DNA of 64,000 nt from Trinickia acidisoli (GTDB lineage: Bacteria; Pseudomonadota; Gammaproteobacteria; Burkholderiales; Burkholderiaceae): contig NZ_JAFLRG010000001.1 of assembly GCF_017315725.1 (NCBI RefSeq), positions 1,240,001-1,304,000 on the forward strand, given 5' to 3'. The notes below the pieces were generated by a model, which worked only from the letters and a program-made list of their open reading frames with translations, had not been told where the DNA came from and ran no database searches. Positions 9,428 to 17,322 of the stretch are shown piece by piece; within the stretch, counting starts at the first letter, position 1, and each line of letters opens with the position of its first letter. Both the position numbers and the translations under genes were made by a program.

Positions 9428-10155
9428 CCAGCCGGCGGGTTCTCGTTACCGGCGCAAGCCGCGGCATCGGCCGCGCGATTGCGTATCGTCTCGCCGCGGA
9501 TGGCTTCGCCGTCACCGTGCATTGCCGCAGCGGTGTGAACGAAGCACAGGCGGTGGTCGACGCGATCGTCGCGCAAGGCGGCCGAGCGAGTCTCGTGCGG
9601 TTCGACGTGCGCGACCGGGCCGCATGCCGCGCGGCGCTCGAAGCCGAGGTTGCGCGCGACGGTGCTTACTACGGCATCGTGCTCTGCGCGGGCCTCACGC
9701 GCGACGCGGCGTTTCCGGCGCTGACGGACGAAGATTGGGACGCCGTCATCGAAACGGGCCTGGACGGCTTCTACAACGTCGTTCATCCGTTGACGATGCC
9801 GATGGTGCGCGCCAAACAGGGCGGCCGCATCGTCACGATCGCGTCGGTTTCGGGCGTGATCGGCAATCGCGGCCAGGTCAATTACAGCGCGGCCAAGGCG
9901 GGACTGATCGGGGCGACGAAGGCGCTCGCCGTCGAGCTTGCGTCGCGCCGAATCACGGTCAACTGCGTTGCGCCGGGGCTCGTCGACACGGAGATGCTTG
10001 CCGAGCTCGAGCATCTCGAACAGGCGTTGCAGACGGTGCCGATGGGACGCGTGGGCCGCCCCGATGAGATCGCCGCAACGGTCGGTTTCTTGATGTCCGA
10101 TTGCGCGTCCTACATCACGCGCCAGGTCATCGGCGTCAACGGCGGGATGATCTGA
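9424..10155 (+). CDS. 3-oxoacyl-ACP reductase, SDR family (ApeQ position)
   Basis: 243 residues, ATGA overlap with the dehydratase. Classical short-chain dehydrogenase: TGASRGIGRAIA nucleotide-binding motif at the N-terminus, S of I-A-S-V-S-G, then Tyr154 and Lys158 in NYSAAKAG, and a C-terminal GVNGGMI typical of FabG. It reduces the 3-oxo group formed by the ketosynthases using NAD(P)H in the cytoplasm. The cofactor preference cannot be read from the motif alone. The following gene starts one base inside its stop, so coupling is tight. Confidence 0.92.
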   Translation: MTSRRVLVTGASRGIGRAIAYRLAADGFAVTVHCRSGVNEAQAVVDAIVAQGGRASLVRFDVRDRAACRAALEAEVARDGAYYGIVLCAGLTRDAAFPALTDEDWDAVIETGLDGFYNVVHPLTMPMVRAKQGGRIVTIASVSGVIGNRGQVNYSAAKAGLIGATKALAVELASRRITVNCVAPGLVDTEMLAELEHLEQALQTVPMGRVGRPDEIAATVGFLMSDCASYITRQVIGVNGGMI

Positions 10156-11381
10156 TGAGGCGTGTCGTCGTCACTGGAATGGGCGGCGTGACTGCCTTCG
10201 GCTCGCGCTGGGACGAGATCGAGGCGGCGCTGCGCGGTGGGCGCAACGCGGTGCGCCGTATGCCCGAGTGGGATTACTTCTCGTCGCTACACACGCGTCT
10301 CGCGTGCCCGCTGCCGAGCTTCCAGGTGCCGCCCGAATACCCGCGTAAGAAAACGCGATCGATGGGGCCCGTCTCGATGTACGCCGTCCGGGCGAGCGAG
10401 CTTGCGCTCGCCGACGCCGGGCTTGCCGGCGACGCGTCGATCGCCGACGGCCGGATGGGTGTCGCGTACGGCTCGTCGTCGGGCTCGGTGCAGCCGATTC
10501 GCGCATTCGGCACGATGCTCGATACGGGATCGATGCACGACGTGACGTCGAACAGCTACGTGCAGATGATGCCGCACACGGCGGCTGTCAACGTGGGCCT
10601 GTTCTGGGATTTGAAGGGGCGCGTCATTCCGACCTCGTGCGCGTGCGCATCGGGCAGCCAGGCGATCGGCTACGCCTATGAGGCCATCGCGACAGGCAAG
10701 CAGACGCTGATGCTCGCGGGCGGTGCCGAAGAACTCTCGGGGCCGGCCGTCGCCGTCTTCGATACGCTCTATGCAACGAGCACGCGCAACGACGCGCCGC
10801 ATTTGACGCCGCGTCCGTTCGATGCCGCGCGCGACGGGCTCGTCGTCGGCGAGGGTGCCGCCACGCTCGTGCTCGAGGAATACGAGCATGCGCATGCGCG
10901 CGGTGCGACGATCCACGCGGAGATCGCGGGCTTCGGCTGCAATTCCGACGGTGCGCACATGACGCAGCCGACGGCTGCGACGATGGCGCATGCGATGCGA
11001 ATGGCGCTCGACGATGCGCAACTGCGGCCCGAGGCGATCGCCTACGTGAATGCGCACGGCACCTCGACCGACCGCGGCGACGTGGCCGAGAGCGCCGCGA
11101 CGGCAGCCGTATTCGGCAACGCGATGCCGATCAGTTCGCTCAAGAGCTTCGTCGGGCACACGCTCGGCGCTTGCGGCGCGCTCGAAGCCTGGTGGACGAT
11201 CGAGATGATGAAGCGCAACTGGTACGCGCCGACGTTGAACCTGACGACGGTCGACCCGGCTTGCGCAACGCTCGATTACATCATGCACGACGGTCGCACG
11301 ATCGATGCCGAGCACGTGATGAGCAACAACTTCGCGTTCGGCGGCATCAACACGTCGCTGATCTTCAAGCGTTGGCGATGA
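10155..11381 (+). CDS. Beta-ketoacyl-ACP synthase II-like (second of three; ApeR position)
   Basis: 408 residues from ATG 10155, which overlaps the reductase stop by one base. FabF-like ketosynthase with VVVTGMGGVTAFG at the N-terminus, Cys164 in S-C-A-C-A-S-G-S, His in YVNAHGTSTDRGD, and His in SFVGHTLGACGALEAW, so the catalytic triad is intact. An unusual second cysteine precedes the nucleophile (Cys162). It is the last gene of the KS-DH-KR-KS block and may act in initiation or in extension. It is coupled to the next ketosynthase by a 4-bp overlap. Confidence 0.9.
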   Translation: MRRVVVTGMGGVTAFGSRWDEIEAALRGGRNAVRRMPEWDYFSSLHTRLACPLPSFQVPPEYPRKKTRSMGPVSMYAVRASELALADAGLAGDASIADGRMGVAYGSSSGSVQPIRAFGTMLDTGSMHDVTSNSYVQMMPHTAAVNVGLFWDLKGRVIPTSCACASGSQAIGYAYEAIATGKQTLMLAGGAEELSGPAVAVFDTLYATSTRNDAPHLTPRPFDAARDGLVVGEGAATLVLEEYEHAHARGATIHAEIAGFGCNSDGAHMTQPTAATMAHAMRMALDDAQLRPEAIAYVNAHGTSTDRGDVAESAATAAVFGNAMPISSLKSFVGHTLGACGALEAWWTIEMMKRNWYAPTLNLTTVDPACATLDYIMHDGRTIDAEHVMSNNFAFGGINTSLIFKRWR

Positions 11382-12619
11382 GCGGCACGATGCGCCCGGA
11401 TACCCAACGCGTGGTCGTGACCGGCATGGGCATCGTCTCGTGCCTCGGCAATGCGCTCGACGCGGTGGCCGATGCCTTGCGCGCAGGCCGTTGCGGCATC
11501 GTGCGCATCGAGGCCTGGGCCGAACGCGGCTTCGCGAGTCAGGTGGCCGGCGCGGCATCGCTTGCCGGCGCGACGCCGTTTGCGCGCAAGTTCGAGCGCT
11601 TCATGGGCGACACGGCGCGCTTCGCGTGCCACGCGGCACGCATGGCGATCGACGATGCGCGGCTGACGCCGTCGGCGTTGCGCTCGCCCGGGGCCGGAGC
11701 GGTGATCGGCTCCGGTGCCGGCGCGTTGTCGGCTTACGATGCCGCGCTTGCGTTGGCTAGCGCACGCGGCATCGAGCGAATTCCGCCGTTCGTCGTACCG
11801 CAGGCGATGGGCAGTACCGTGTCCGCGAACGTTGCGCACGTCTTCGGGTTGGAGGGTGTCTGCTATTCGCCGTCGTCGGCGTGTACGACCTCGGCGCTCG
11901 CGATCGGCCAGGCGATGCAATTGATTCAAAGCGGGCGGCAGCACCTCGTGCTCGCGGGCGGCAGCGAAGAGCTGCATGAGAACACGGCGCTGATGTTCGA
12001 TGCGATGGGCGCGCTCTCGCGCGGATTCAACGCCGAGCCGGGGCGTGCGTCGCGTCCGTACGATGCGTTGCGCGACGGCTTCGTGATGGGGTCGGGGGCG
12101 GGCGTGCTCGTGCTCGAGTCCCTTGCGCATGCGCGCGCACGCGGCGCCTCGATCTATGCCGAGCTCACAGGATTCGGCCAAGCGACCGAGGCGCAGGCGA
12201 TGGTGGCGCCGGGCGCGGCCGGCATCGCCCGCGCGATTCGCGCCGCGTTGACCGAGGCCGGCGCGCAGCCCGATTACGTGAACACGCACGCGCCGTCGAC
12301 GCCGCTCGGCGATGCGCAAGAACTCGAGGCGCTTGCGGCCGTCTTCGGCGAGCGCATTCCGCCGCTGTCGTCGACGAAGGCGTTGACGGGGCATCCGCTT
12401 GCCGCGGCGGGCGTGCACGAGGCGATCTATACGTTGCTGATGATGCGTGACGGGTTCGTCGCGGCCAGTGCGGGGATCGAATCGCTCGATCCCTGTGCGG
12501 CGGGCGCACCGATCGTGCGAGCGACGCGCGCGGCGCCGCTTGCCGCGGCGATGTCCGTCTCGTTCGGTTTTGGCGGCAGTTGTGCGAGTTTGATGTTCGG
12601 CGCCTGCGAAGGCGCGTGA
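11378..12619 (+). CDS. Third beta-ketoacyl-ACP synthase of the APE cluster
   Basis: 413 residues, ATGA overlap with the preceding ketosynthase. VVVTGMGIVSCLGNALD at the N-terminus; Cys169 in S-A-C-T-T-S-A; His in Y-V-N-T-H-A-P-S-T, where the usual H-G-T-S-T has become H-A-P-S-T; and His in TKALTGHPLAAAGVHEA. Other APE systems pair a ketosynthase with a chain-length-factor partner; this tandem copy is a candidate partner, but it keeps all three catalytic residues, so a classical inactive chain-length factor is not evident. Family confident, sub-role open. Confidence 0.87.
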   Translation: MSGTMRPDTQRVVVTGMGIVSCLGNALDAVADALRAGRCGIVRIEAWAERGFASQVAGAASLAGATPFARKFERFMGDTARFACHAARMAIDDARLTPSALRSPGAGAVIGSGAGALSAYDAALALASARGIERIPPFVVPQAMGSTVSANVAHVFGLEGVCYSPSSACTTSALAIGQAMQLIQSGRQHLVLAGGSEELHENTALMFDAMGALSRGFNAEPGRASRPYDALRDGFVMGSGAGVLVLESLAHARARGASIYAELTGFGQATEAQAMVAPGAAGIARAIRAALTEAGAQPDYVNTHAPSTPLGDAQELEALAAVFGERIPPLSSTKALTGHPLAAAGVHEAIYTLLMMRDGFVAASAGIESLDPCAAGAPIVRATRAAPLAAAMSVSFGFGGSCASLMFGACEGA

Positions 12620-12675
12620 AGCGGCAACGCGGCGCTTCGATTTTTTGACGCGACAACAACAAAAGGAGTAACGCG

Positions 12676-13107
12676 ATGAAACTGAAGCACCTGATTGCGC
12701 TGTCGGCGCTGGCAGCGGTGACGCACGGGGCCGTGGCGCACACGCATACGACCAGCTATCCGCTCAAGCCCGTGCTCGATGCGCAGAGCACCGACGGCAA
12801 AGTGGCGTTTTATTTCGGCGATGCGGCCCATCCCGCCGTGACGGCGTCGCATGGCGACAAGACCGAGTCGGCGCGCATCGCGCGCAAGCTCGACGGTGAA
12901 ACCGCGTCGTGCAACGCGGCGCTGACGCAAGCACTGGATGCGCTTCGCACGGATGCCATCGACCACGGCGCCAACGCCGTGATCAACATCGAGACGAGCT
13001 TCCATGAAACGCACACGTCCTCGGCTACCGAATTCACCTGCGCTACGAGTGGGAGCGCCGCCGCACTGAAGGTGCACGGCGAGCTCGTCACGCTCGGGGC
13101 GCAGTGA
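12676..13107 (+). CDS. Small exported protein, first of a tandem paralogue pair, function unknown
   Basis: 143 residues with a very good ribosome site (AAGGAG, 12662-12667). A Sec signal peptide covers about residues 1-21, ending A-V-A. The mature protein has T-D-G-K-V-A-F-Y-F-G-D, then two conserved blocks: H-G-A-N-A-V-I-N-I-E (residues about 96-105) and S-S-A-T-E-F-T-C-A near the end, with two Cys (about residues 76 and 121) that could form a disulfide. The same blocks occur in the gene at 13180, so the two are duplicates. The G-x-N-A-V-I-N-I block recalls YbjQ-like folds, but I cannot assign a function. Position suggests a periplasmic accessory of the pigment pathway. Confidence 0.8.
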   Translation: MKLKHLIALSALAAVTHGAVAHTHTTSYPLKPVLDAQSTDGKVAFYFGDAAHPAVTASHGDKTESARIARKLDGETASCNAALTQALDALRTDAIDHGANAVINIETSFHETHTSSATEFTCATSGSAAALKVHGELVTLGAQ

Positions 13108-13112
13108 ACCCT

Positions 13113-13134
13113 CCGGGCCAAGGGCTCGGCCCGG
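13113..13134 (+). terminator. Hairpin between the two tandem small genes
   Basis: CCGGGCC (13113-13119) pairs perfectly with GGCCCGG (13128-13134) across an 8-base loop just after the first small gene's stop. There is no T-run, so it is more likely a transcript-stabilising or attenuating hairpin than a full intrinsic terminator. Confidence 0.5.
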
Positions 13135-13179
13135 AAACTTGCAGTTCCTCAACTTAAAAGAAAATAGGAAATAAGCACC

Positions 13180-13617
13180 ATGAATCGTTATCTGAAGCTG
13201 GCGGCTGTCGTTGCTCTGTCGTTCGCGGCCACGCAGGCATTTGCTCGCAATTCCATCGAAACGTACTCGATCGACAGCGCGCTGAAGACGGACGGGGGCA
13301 AAGTCGATTCCGACATCGCGCTGTATTTCGCCGGCCAGCCGCATCCTGTCGTGCTCAAGACCTTGAGCGAAGCCGCCACCAACAAGAAGACGAGTTCGTT
13401 CGGCCGCAGCGATGAGCTTGCGTGCCAGCACGTGTTCTTGTCGGCCGTGATCTCGCTGCAAAAGCGCGCGCGCGAAGCGGGCGGCAACGCCGTCATCAAC
13501 ATCAAGAGCAACTACAAGGACAACCTGACGGCAAGCTCGACCGAGTTCGTGTGCGGTGCAGGCGCCGTGATCGCCGGCGTCGCGCTCAAGGGCGACGTGG
13601 TGACGCTGCGCAAGTAA
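13180..13617 (+). CDS. Small exported protein, second of the tandem pair, function unknown
   Basis: 145 residues with a signal peptide (M-N-R-Y-L-K-L..., cleavage after about residue 22, A-F-A). It shares with the upstream paralogue D-I-A-L-Y-F-A-G-Q-P-H-P-V-V, a Cys in the middle, G-G-N-A-V-I-N-I-K and S-S-T-E-F-V-C-G. A hydrophobic G-A-V-I-A-G-V-A-L segment follows the second Cys, then the protein ends in V-V-T-L-R-K. The ribosome site AGGAA lies 10 bases before ATG. Strong pairwise similarity at motif level supports duplication. Function is unknown; a periplasmic pigment accessory is a guess from position. Confidence 0.8.
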   Translation: MNRYLKLAAVVALSFAATQAFARNSIETYSIDSALKTDGGKVDSDIALYFAGQPHPVVLKTLSEAATNKKTSSFGRSDELACQHVFLSAVISLQKRAREAGGNAVINIKSNYKDNLTASSTEFVCGAGAVIAGVALKGDVVTLRK

Positions 13618-13627
13618 GGACGCGGCG

Positions 13628-14377
13628 CTAGAGCGGTTTGCGAGCGGCGACGTTGACAAGCGTCTCGCGCCGCTTGCCCGGCTTCGGATGATGAACGCCG
13701 AGCCGCTCGAGCAAGCCGAAATCTTTCGCGCGGCTCCACCAGAGATAGGGCAGCGAGACGTTGCGTTCGGCGAATGCGAAGCCGCGGGTGCGCAGCATGT
13801 CGAGATAACCGTCGGCGCTCTTTTGCACATGCATCGGATGGCGAAACAGAAGACGGATGACCCACGACTTGATATAAGCGTCGGTCGATTCGGCGAACAG
13901 GAGCAGACCGCCCGGCTTCAGCACGCGCCAGAACGCGTCGAGCGTGCGTTCTTGCTCGACGAGATGGTGGAACGTCTGATGGCAAAAGACGATGTCGACG
14001 CTGGCATCGGGCAGCGGCAGCGCGGCGCAGTCGCCTTGCATGAGTTCGATGTCGACATCGATGCCGGTGCCGATGTGCGTGCGTCGTGCCGCGTGTTCGG
14101 CGAGGGCGAGCGAAGCGCGATGGCAATCGACGCCGACGATACGGCTCGGCTCGAACGCGCGTGCGAGCAGTTTGAACGAGATGCCTTGTCCGCAGCCGGC
14201 ATCGACGATGACGGGCGCATGCGGAAGCGGCGCGTCGATCAGCCGTTTCAGATCGTCGATGGCCACGCGCAGCACGTGGTGTTCCCACGTGTGCGTGCGC
14301 AGAAACCAGACGCCGAAGGCCGTTTCGGGAACGAACGTCGAGGGCTTGCTCAAGGCAGGCATTGAATTGGATGACAC
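13628..14377 (-). CDS. SAM-dependent methyltransferase, class I
   Basis: 249 residues from GTG 14377, which has a strong GGGGGAA site 6 bases upstream; ATG 14362 is the alternative. Motif I is V-D-A-G-C-G-Q-G at about residues 60-67, followed by G-V-D-C-H (motif II region) and D-I-V-F-C-H-Q-T-F-H-H (motif IV), with a standard L-K-P-G-G-L-L-L-F-A strand. Aryl polyene head groups are often C- or O-methylated, so this enzyme is a good candidate for that step. It is the only gene of the cluster on the minus strand and faces the halogenase-like gene back to back. Confidence 0.83.
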   Translation of the reverse strand: MSSNSMPALSKPSTFVPETAFGVWFLRTHTWEHHVLRVAIDDLKRLIDAPLPHAPVIVDAGCGQGISFKLLARAFEPSRIVGVDCHRASLALAEHAARRTHIGTGIDVDIELMQGDCAALPLPDASVDIVFCHQTFHHLVEQERTLDAFWRVLKPGGLLLFAESTDAYIKSWVIRLLFRHPMHVQKSADGYLDMLRTRGFAFAERNVSLPYLWWSRAKDFGLLERLGVHHPKPGKRRETLVNVAARKPL

Positions 14378-14507
14378 GTCGGCTTCCCCCGCGAATGGTT
14401 GTCGTTGTGATGCCGCGGATTGTAATGGGAACCGGCCCAGGCGTGCGTCGAAGCGGGCGCACTGCCGACTCACTGTCGAAATGGACGATAACAAGGAAGA
14501 AACAACG

Positions 14508-15758
14508 ATGAATACAGAGTTCGGGGAAGTCGAGCAGATGGATGTGGCCGTGATCGGCGCGGGGCCGGCCGGGGCCGTGGCGGCTGCGCTGCTCGCGCGC
14601 GCGGGACGGTCGGTGCTCGTGCTCGAGCGTCAGCACTTCCCGCGCTTTTCGATCGGCGAGAGCTTGCTGCCGCAGAGCATGGCTTATCTCGAAGAGGCCG
14701 GCATGTTGCAGGCCGTCGTCGAGGCTGGTTTCCAATACAAGAACGGCGCATCGTTCGTCCACGGCGAGAAGACCTCGTCGTTCGATTTCCGCGACAAACA
14801 TTCGGAAGGGTGGGGCACGACGTATCAGGTCGAGCGCGCCGTATTCGATCAACTGCTGGTCCGGCGCGCGACCGAGCAGGGGGTGCAGGTGCGCTTCGGC
14901 CATACGGTGCGCTCGATGCAGACGGGCGATGCGCCGGTGCTCGAAGTGGAGGACGAAGCGGGCCGCACCTATCGCGTCGCCTCGCGCTTCGTGTTCGATG
15001 CGAGCGGCTTCGGCCGCGTACTGCCGCGGCTACTCGGGCTCGAAAAGCCTTCGAACATGCCCGCGCGCGCGGCGCTGTTCTCGCACGTCCAGGACGGGCT
15101 GCCGGCCGACGCCAACGATCGCAACAAGATTTGCGTGGCCGTGCATCCCGAGCGCCGCGACGTGTGGTACTGGATGATTCCGCTCGCTGGTGGACGCACT
15201 TCGATCGGCTGTGTGGCCGATGCCGCGTTTCTCGATGTGCCGGAGGCGGAGCGCGAGGCGAAGCTGCGCGAGCTGATGCGCGCGGAGCCGACGATCGCTC
15301 GCTTGATTGGGGAGGCGCCGTTCGTGATGCCGGTCAATCGCATCGGCGGCTATTCGGCCAACGTCGAACGCCTGCACGGCCCCGGCTATGCGCTGCTCGG
15401 CAACGCCGGCGAATTTCTCGATCCGGTGTTTTCGTCGGGCGTAACGATCGCGCTGCGTTCCGCGCATCTCGCGACGCAGACGCTGCTGCGGCAACTCGAC
15501 GGCGAGCATGTCGATTGGGCGACCGAATACGACGAGCCGCTGCGCAAGGGGATCGACACGTTCCGTGCATTCGTGGAGCGCTGGTACACGGGCGAACTGC
15601 AGGACATCGTCTTCTACGCGAATCAGACCCCGAAGATTCGCCGGATGATCAGCGCGATTCTCGCCGGCTACGCGTGGGACGAGTCCAATCCTTACGTTGC
15701 CGATCCGGTGCGGCGGCTGACCGCGCTGCACGAAGTGTGTATGACCACGCCGGCCTGA
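14508..15758 (+). CDS. Flavin-dependent halogenase-like monooxygenase
   Basis: 416 residues from ATG 14508 (AAGGAAG upstream; in-frame ATG 14481 is possible). The N-terminal FAD motif is V-I-G-A-G-P-A-G-A-V-A-A, followed by R-F-S-I-G-E-S-L-L-P. The W-Y-W-M-I-P segment at about residue 220 matches the W-x-W-x-I-P motif that marks flavin-dependent halogenases, and G-N-A-G-E-F-L-D-P-V-F-S-S-G-V is the usual C-terminal FAD-contact segment of that family. Xanthomonadins, the Xanthomonas aryl polyenes, are brominated, so a halogenase fits. A geranylgeranyl-reductase-like oxidoreductase without halogenating activity remains possible. Confidence 0.8.
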   Translation: MNTEFGEVEQMDVAVIGAGPAGAVAAALLARAGRSVLVLERQHFPRFSIGESLLPQSMAYLEEAGMLQAVVEAGFQYKNGASFVHGEKTSSFDFRDKHSEGWGTTYQVERAVFDQLLVRRATEQGVQVRFGHTVRSMQTGDAPVLEVEDEAGRTYRVASRFVFDASGFGRVLPRLLGLEKPSNMPARAALFSHVQDGLPADANDRNKICVAVHPERRDVWYWMIPLAGGRTSIGCVADAAFLDVPEAEREAKLRELMRAEPTIARLIGEAPFVMPVNRIGGYSANVERLHGPGYALLGNAGEFLDPVFSSGVTIALRSAHLATQTLLRQLDGEHVDWATEYDEPLRKGIDTFRAFVERWYTGELQDIVFYANQTPKIRRMISAILAGYAWDESNPYVADPVRRLTALHEVCMTTPA

Positions 15759-15769
15759 GGCCGGATGCG

Positions 15770-15796
15770 CCGCCGCGGCGTTCGTCGCCGCGGCGG
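15770..15796 (+). terminator. Strong GC hairpin at the end of the pigment cluster
   Basis: An 11-bp perfect stem (15770-15780 with 15786-15796) closes a 5-base TTCGT loop 11 bases after the halogenase-like stop. There is no T-run. It sits between convergent genes and could stop or stabilise transcripts from both sides. Confidence 0.5.
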
Positions 15797-15866
15797 TATA
15801 AAGCGGTTCCAAACGGCGCGAAGCGGTAAGCGCGTCACGAAGCGGCCCGCGTTGCCTCGCGCCCGT

Positions 15867-17174
15867 TCAACCGCGTCGATGCACGCGCCGCCCTTCGGCA
15901 TAGGTTTCGAGCACGGCGCGATCGTCGCCGAGCATCGCGAACGCGAACAGCCACTCTTCGGACGATTGCGCGAGTGCCGTGCGTCGCGCGAGCAGCGGCG
16001 TCGCTTCGGGGTCGAGCACGATGAAATCGGCTTCCGAGCCGGGGCGCAGCGTCCCGACCGTGTCTTCGAGGCCGAGCGCTTGCGCGGCGCCGGCCGTCGC
16101 GAGCCAGAACATACGCTCCGCGGTCAGACGATGTCCGGTCATGCGCGCAACCTTGTGCGCTTCGTTCATCGTCTGCAACATCGAGAACGACGTGCCGCCG
16201 CCGACGTCGGTGCCGAGCGCGACGGGCATTCCCGAGGTCCCCGCCTTCTCGAAATCGAACAAGCCGCTTCCGAGGAACAGATTCGACGTGGGACAGTGCG
16301 AAGCCACCGCGCCGGTCTCTGCCATGCGTTTCCGGTCTTCGTCGTCGAGATAGATGCAGTGCCCGTAGACGGCGCGCCGGCGCAGCAAGCCGTAATGTTC
16401 GTAGACGTCGAGATAGCTGCGGTGGCCCGGAAAGAGTTCGGCGACCCACTTCACTTCGTCGGTGTTCTCGGAGACGTGGCTTTGGATGAACACGTCGGGA
16501 TGGAGGCGCGCCAGCGCGCCGCAGGCTTCGAGCTGTGCCGGCGTCGAGGTCGGTGCGAAGCGCGGCGTCAGCGCGTAGAGCTGACGCCCACGCTTGTGCC
16601 AACGCTCGATCAGGGCCGCGCTGTCGTCGTAGCCCGATTGCGCCGTGTCGCGCAGGAATTCGGGGCAATTGCGATCCATCAACACCTTGCCTGCCACCAT
16701 CCGCAGATTGCGTGCCTCGCTCGCGGCGAACAGCGCGTCGGCCGAGCCTTTGTGCACGGTGCAATAGACAAGCGCCGTCGTCGTCCCGCAAGCGACGAGC
16801 TGGTCGATGAAGAACTCGGCGACGTTCGACGCGTGCGCGGCATCGGCGAAACCGCGTTCGGTCGGAAACGTGTAGGTGTCGAGCCACGGCAGCAGACCCG
16901 CGGCCGGCGATGCGATCATCTCCGTTTGAGGATAGTGCACGTGGGTGTCGATGAAGCCCGGGGCGATCAGCTTGCCGGGCCGCTCGACGATGGCCGTTCC
17001 GGGTGTGAGTTGCGCGCGCAGCGACGCATACGGGCCGGCCGCGACGACGCGCCCGCCCTCGACGATGAGCAGCCCGTCTTCCTCGAAACGTGCGCCGCCG
17101 GCCGTCGTGGCCGGATCGCCGACAAAGGTGAGTAATTTAGCGCGGAAGGCGGTGCGCTGTTCGTTTTGACTCAT
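15867..17174 (-). CDS. guaD: Guanine deaminase
   Basis: 435 residues; last gene of a minus-strand purine operon. Amidohydrolase-fold enzyme converting guanine to xanthine, the substrate of the xanthine dehydrogenase encoded upstream. Visible motifs are D-T-H-V-H-Y-P-Q-T-E-M (metal His pair plus guanine-deaminase-specific tail), F-I-Q-S-H-V-S-E-N, Y-G-H-C-I-Y-L-D-D and L-G-T-D-V-G-G-G-T-S-F-S (catalytic/metal Asp). Length is normal. It lies about 150 bp downstream of add, a gap that carries a short CT-rich run, so it may have its own promoter as well as read-through. Confidence 0.95.
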   Translation of the reverse strand: MSQNEQRTAFRAKLLTFVGDPATTAGGARFEEDGLLIVEGGRVVAAGPYASLRAQLTPGTAIVERPGKLIAPGFIDTHVHYPQTEMIASPAAGLLPWLDTYTFPTERGFADAAHASNVAEFFIDQLVACGTTTALVYCTVHKGSADALFAASEARNLRMVAGKVLMDRNCPEFLRDTAQSGYDDSAALIERWHKRGRQLYALTPRFAPTSTPAQLEACGALARLHPDVFIQSHVSENTDEVKWVAELFPGHRSYLDVYEHYGLLRRRAVYGHCIYLDDEDRKRMAETGAVASHCPTSNLFLGSGLFDFEKAGTSGMPVALGTDVGGGTSFSMLQTMNEAHKVARMTGHRLTAERMFWLATAGAAQALGLEDTVGTLRPGSEADFIVLDPEATPLLARRTALAQSSEEWLFAFAMLGDDRAVLETYAEGRRVHRRG

Positions 17175-17322
17175 GATGGTACGTCTCTCTCTCTCAGTCT
17201 CAGTGCGGTAAAAAGAAGTGGACGGCGCAGTGCGCGGCCGAGCGCTACCCTCGTTGCGTGCGCAACGAAAAGCCGCGCAACACAGGAAAGGCGGCCGGCT
17301 CAGCGCGGTCCGCGTCGGGAAA

